6,850 nt of DNA, from NCBI GenBank assembly GCA_013140875.1, contig JABFSB010000121.1:1-6850 (forward strand), in the 5' to 3' direction. Under the pieces are notes generated by a model, which was given only the letters and a program-made list of their open reading frames with translations, searched no databases and was not told the origin of the DNA. Both the position numbers and the translations under genes were made by a program. Positions 5,720-6,850 of the stretch are shown piece after piece. The stretch is from Acidobacteriota bacterium (GTDB taxonomy: Bacteria > Acidobacteriota > Blastocatellia > Pyrinomonadales > Pyrinomonadaceae). Positions within the stretch are counted from its first letter, which is position 1. Each line of letters begins with the position of its first letter.

Positions 5720-5747
5720 ATTTTAGCGTCTGCCGTTATTTTGTCAA
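5720..5747 (-). promoter_or_regulatory. Sigma-70-type promoter of the tRNA-Gly/tRNA-Cys unit
   Basis: On the minus strand a consensus TTGACA (5742-5747) is followed after 16 bases by TAAAAT (5720-5725). Transcription would begin near 5712, a few bases before the mature tRNA-Gly 5' end at 5706. It is the only near-consensus housekeeping promoter I can see in the window. Confidence 0.8.
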
Positions 5748-5868
5748 GCTAAGAGCGTTCACCAATGATTTGTGCGGCTTCGACCTAAAGTGGGTCAAAC
5801 TGAAAAATGTGAACCAACTCAGAAAATTATCGGAACAATATCTCAGAAACCACCTTAACTATGTCTTT
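5748..5868. other. Intergenic gap after the solute-binding protein gene
   Basis: No gene is supported here. A small stem, GACCTA/TGGGTC (5784-5798, one G-T pair), is not followed by a T-run on the minus strand, so no convincing terminator for the solute-binding protein gene is visible. CTCAGAAA occurs twice (about 5818 and 5842), probably by chance. Confidence 0.4.
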
Positions 5869-6850
5869 CTAATTGCTGACAGTAATATCTTTAATAAAAC
5901 CCCAATCACCGCTGGGATTGATCTTGATGTTGCCAATCCGTTTATTCGCAATAATCATATTTGCGGGATACCAAAGCGGCACCAGCGGCAGGTCAAGGCT
6001 GATCAGGGTCCAGGCTCGCGTATACAATTCCTTCGCTTTTGCGCGATCTGTTTCGTTTATCGCTTGGTTCAAAATTGTGTCCACTTCCGGATTCGAATAA
6101 CGGCTTCGATTACAACAACTTACGCCCTCACCGGGTATTTTGCCGGTTGTAAAAAGATCCTTTAAGAACAAAGGGTCCTGGTTTCCTCCCACCCACTGAC
6201 CGGTACTCATCTGAAATTGGCCTTTGGCGAGATTGTCGCGAACGATATTCGGGTCAAGAGTTTCGATTTGAACGTTGATGCCCACCTCGACCAGCATATT
6301 CTGGATCGCTTGGGCGTAACTGCTATAAGCCGCGTTGCCCGAAGAAAATTTTAAGGTAATCGGTTCGTTCTTATATTCGGCCTCTTTCAGCAGTTGTTTT
6401 GCTTTCGCCGGATCGTATTTATAGGTATTTCCGGGAGTATAAGCCCACGAGGCCTCGGGAAGTATCGAAAAAGCGATCTTTGCCTGATCGGATAAAAGCT
6501 CCTTAATGATCTTTTCGCGATCGATGGCGTAACCGATAGCCTGGCGGACCTTCACTCTATCGAGCGGGGCCGAAGCCGTGTTCAAGCCGACGTATTGAAT
6601 GTTCGATCCGTCAAACTGCTCGACTTTCAGATTCGGCAGAGTTCCCATCTGCTTAATGCTGTCCGGCGGCAAATTCGAAGGCACGGGTGCCATATCGACG
6701 CCGCCGCTCTGTAATTCCGCCTGCAGAGCGCTGGCGTCGGTAACCGTTTTGACGCGAAGCTTGCCGATCTTTGGGGCGCCGTCCCAATATTCGGGAAACC
6801 CCTGCAGGTCCACCGTGTTCTGCGATTGATTGAAGCTGACGAATTTGAAT
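5869..6850 (-). CDS. ABC transporter family 5 solute-binding protein, C-terminal part (5' end outside window)
   Basis: The frame is open to the right edge, giving about 327 C-terminal residues of a protein normally around 500-600 long. The first visible residues, FKFVSFNQSQNTVDLQGFPEYW, fit the usual FxFVxxxxxxxxxLxxNPxYW block of family 5 binding proteins. An internal GTG at 6811-6813 is therefore not the true start. Further family landmarks are LDRVKVRQAIGYAIDREKII in the middle, YDPAKAKQLLKEA, and near the end RYSNPEVDTILNQA and a DLPLVPLWY segment. Such proteins capture oligopeptides, nickel or other small solutes outside the membrane and deliver them to a Dpp/Opp-type ABC importer. The ligand cannot be told from this part. 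The signal peptide or lipobox is outside the window, and no permease or ATPase gene follows it here; those could lie upstream. Confidence 0.92.
   Translation of the reverse strand, partial: FKFVSFNQSQNTVDLQGFPEYWDGAPKIGKLRVKTVTDASALQAELQSGGVDMAPVPSNLPPDSIKQMGTLPNLKVEQFDGSNIQYVGLNTASAPLDRVKVRQAIGYAIDREKIIKELLSDQAKIAFSILPEASWAYTPGNTYKYDPAKAKQLLKEAEYKNEPITLKFSSGNAAYSSYAQAIQNMLVEVGINVQIETLDPNIVRDNLAKGQFQMSTGQWVGGNQDPLFLKDLFTTGKIPGEGVSCCNRSRYSNPEVDTILNQAINETDRAKAKELYTRAWTLISLDLPLVPLWYPANMIIANKRIGNIKINPSGDWGFIKDITVSN

Noticed and set aside
5707..6165. Plus-strand open frame of 152 codons
   Set aside because: It lies mostly antisense to the solute-binding protein gene and over the tRNA-Gly promoter, has no ribosome binding site, and encodes no recognisable domain.
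6811..6813. GTG as start of a 314-residue solute-binding protein
   Set aside because: The frame is open upstream to the window edge and the residues before it match the conserved block of the family, so the gene simply continues past 6850.

Overview
The window reads as chromosomal DNA of an environmental Gram-negative bacterium with roughly half G+C. All five protein-coding genes I can support, and both tRNA genes, lie on the minus strand. The gene repertoire suggests Acidobacteriota, perhaps the Blastocatellia/Pyrinomonadales: a LVIVD beta-propeller next to a DUF305 protein, a Fis-type sigma-54 activator, a family 5 solute-binding protein, and intergenic heptamer repeats. That placement is inference from gene style, not from a marker gene.

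Layout, right to left (direction of transcription). Bases 5869-6850 hold the C-terminal part of an oligopeptide-type ABC solute-binding protein, cut by the window edge. Next come tRNA-Gly(GCC), with a near-consensus promoter, and tRNA-Cys(GCA). The spacer between the tRNAs carries an inverted array of degenerate GTAGGCA-like heptamers. A two-gene unit follows: a secreted DUF305 protein with a Met/Asp/His-rich linker (4700-5386), then 8 bases later a secreted LVIVD-repeat protein (2772-4691). It is closed by a clear intrinsic terminator at about 2711-2744. Then come an unrecognised secreted beta-rich protein (1958-2659), a sigma-54-dependent regulator whose receiver domain lacks the phosphoacceptor aspartate (346-1836), and a small zinc-ribbon protein overlapping its 3' end by 11 bases (117-356).

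Two units look functional. DUF305-LVIVD is probably an exported pair; the paired histidines of DUF305, the methionine-rich linker and the His/Cys-rich propeller loops point to metal handling in the cell envelope, but no substrate can be read from the sequence. The regulator and zinc-ribbon gene form a translationally linked pair, bracketed by two nearly identical 17-bp palindromes. No cognate histidine kinase and no convincing sigma-54 promoter lie in the window, so the regulator's targets are probably elsewhere.

I found no CRISPR array, transposase, phage gene or obvious defence system. The best candidates for something undescribed are the palindrome-bracketed regulator/zinc-ribbon unit, the heptamer array between the tRNAs and the DUF305-LVIVD pair.
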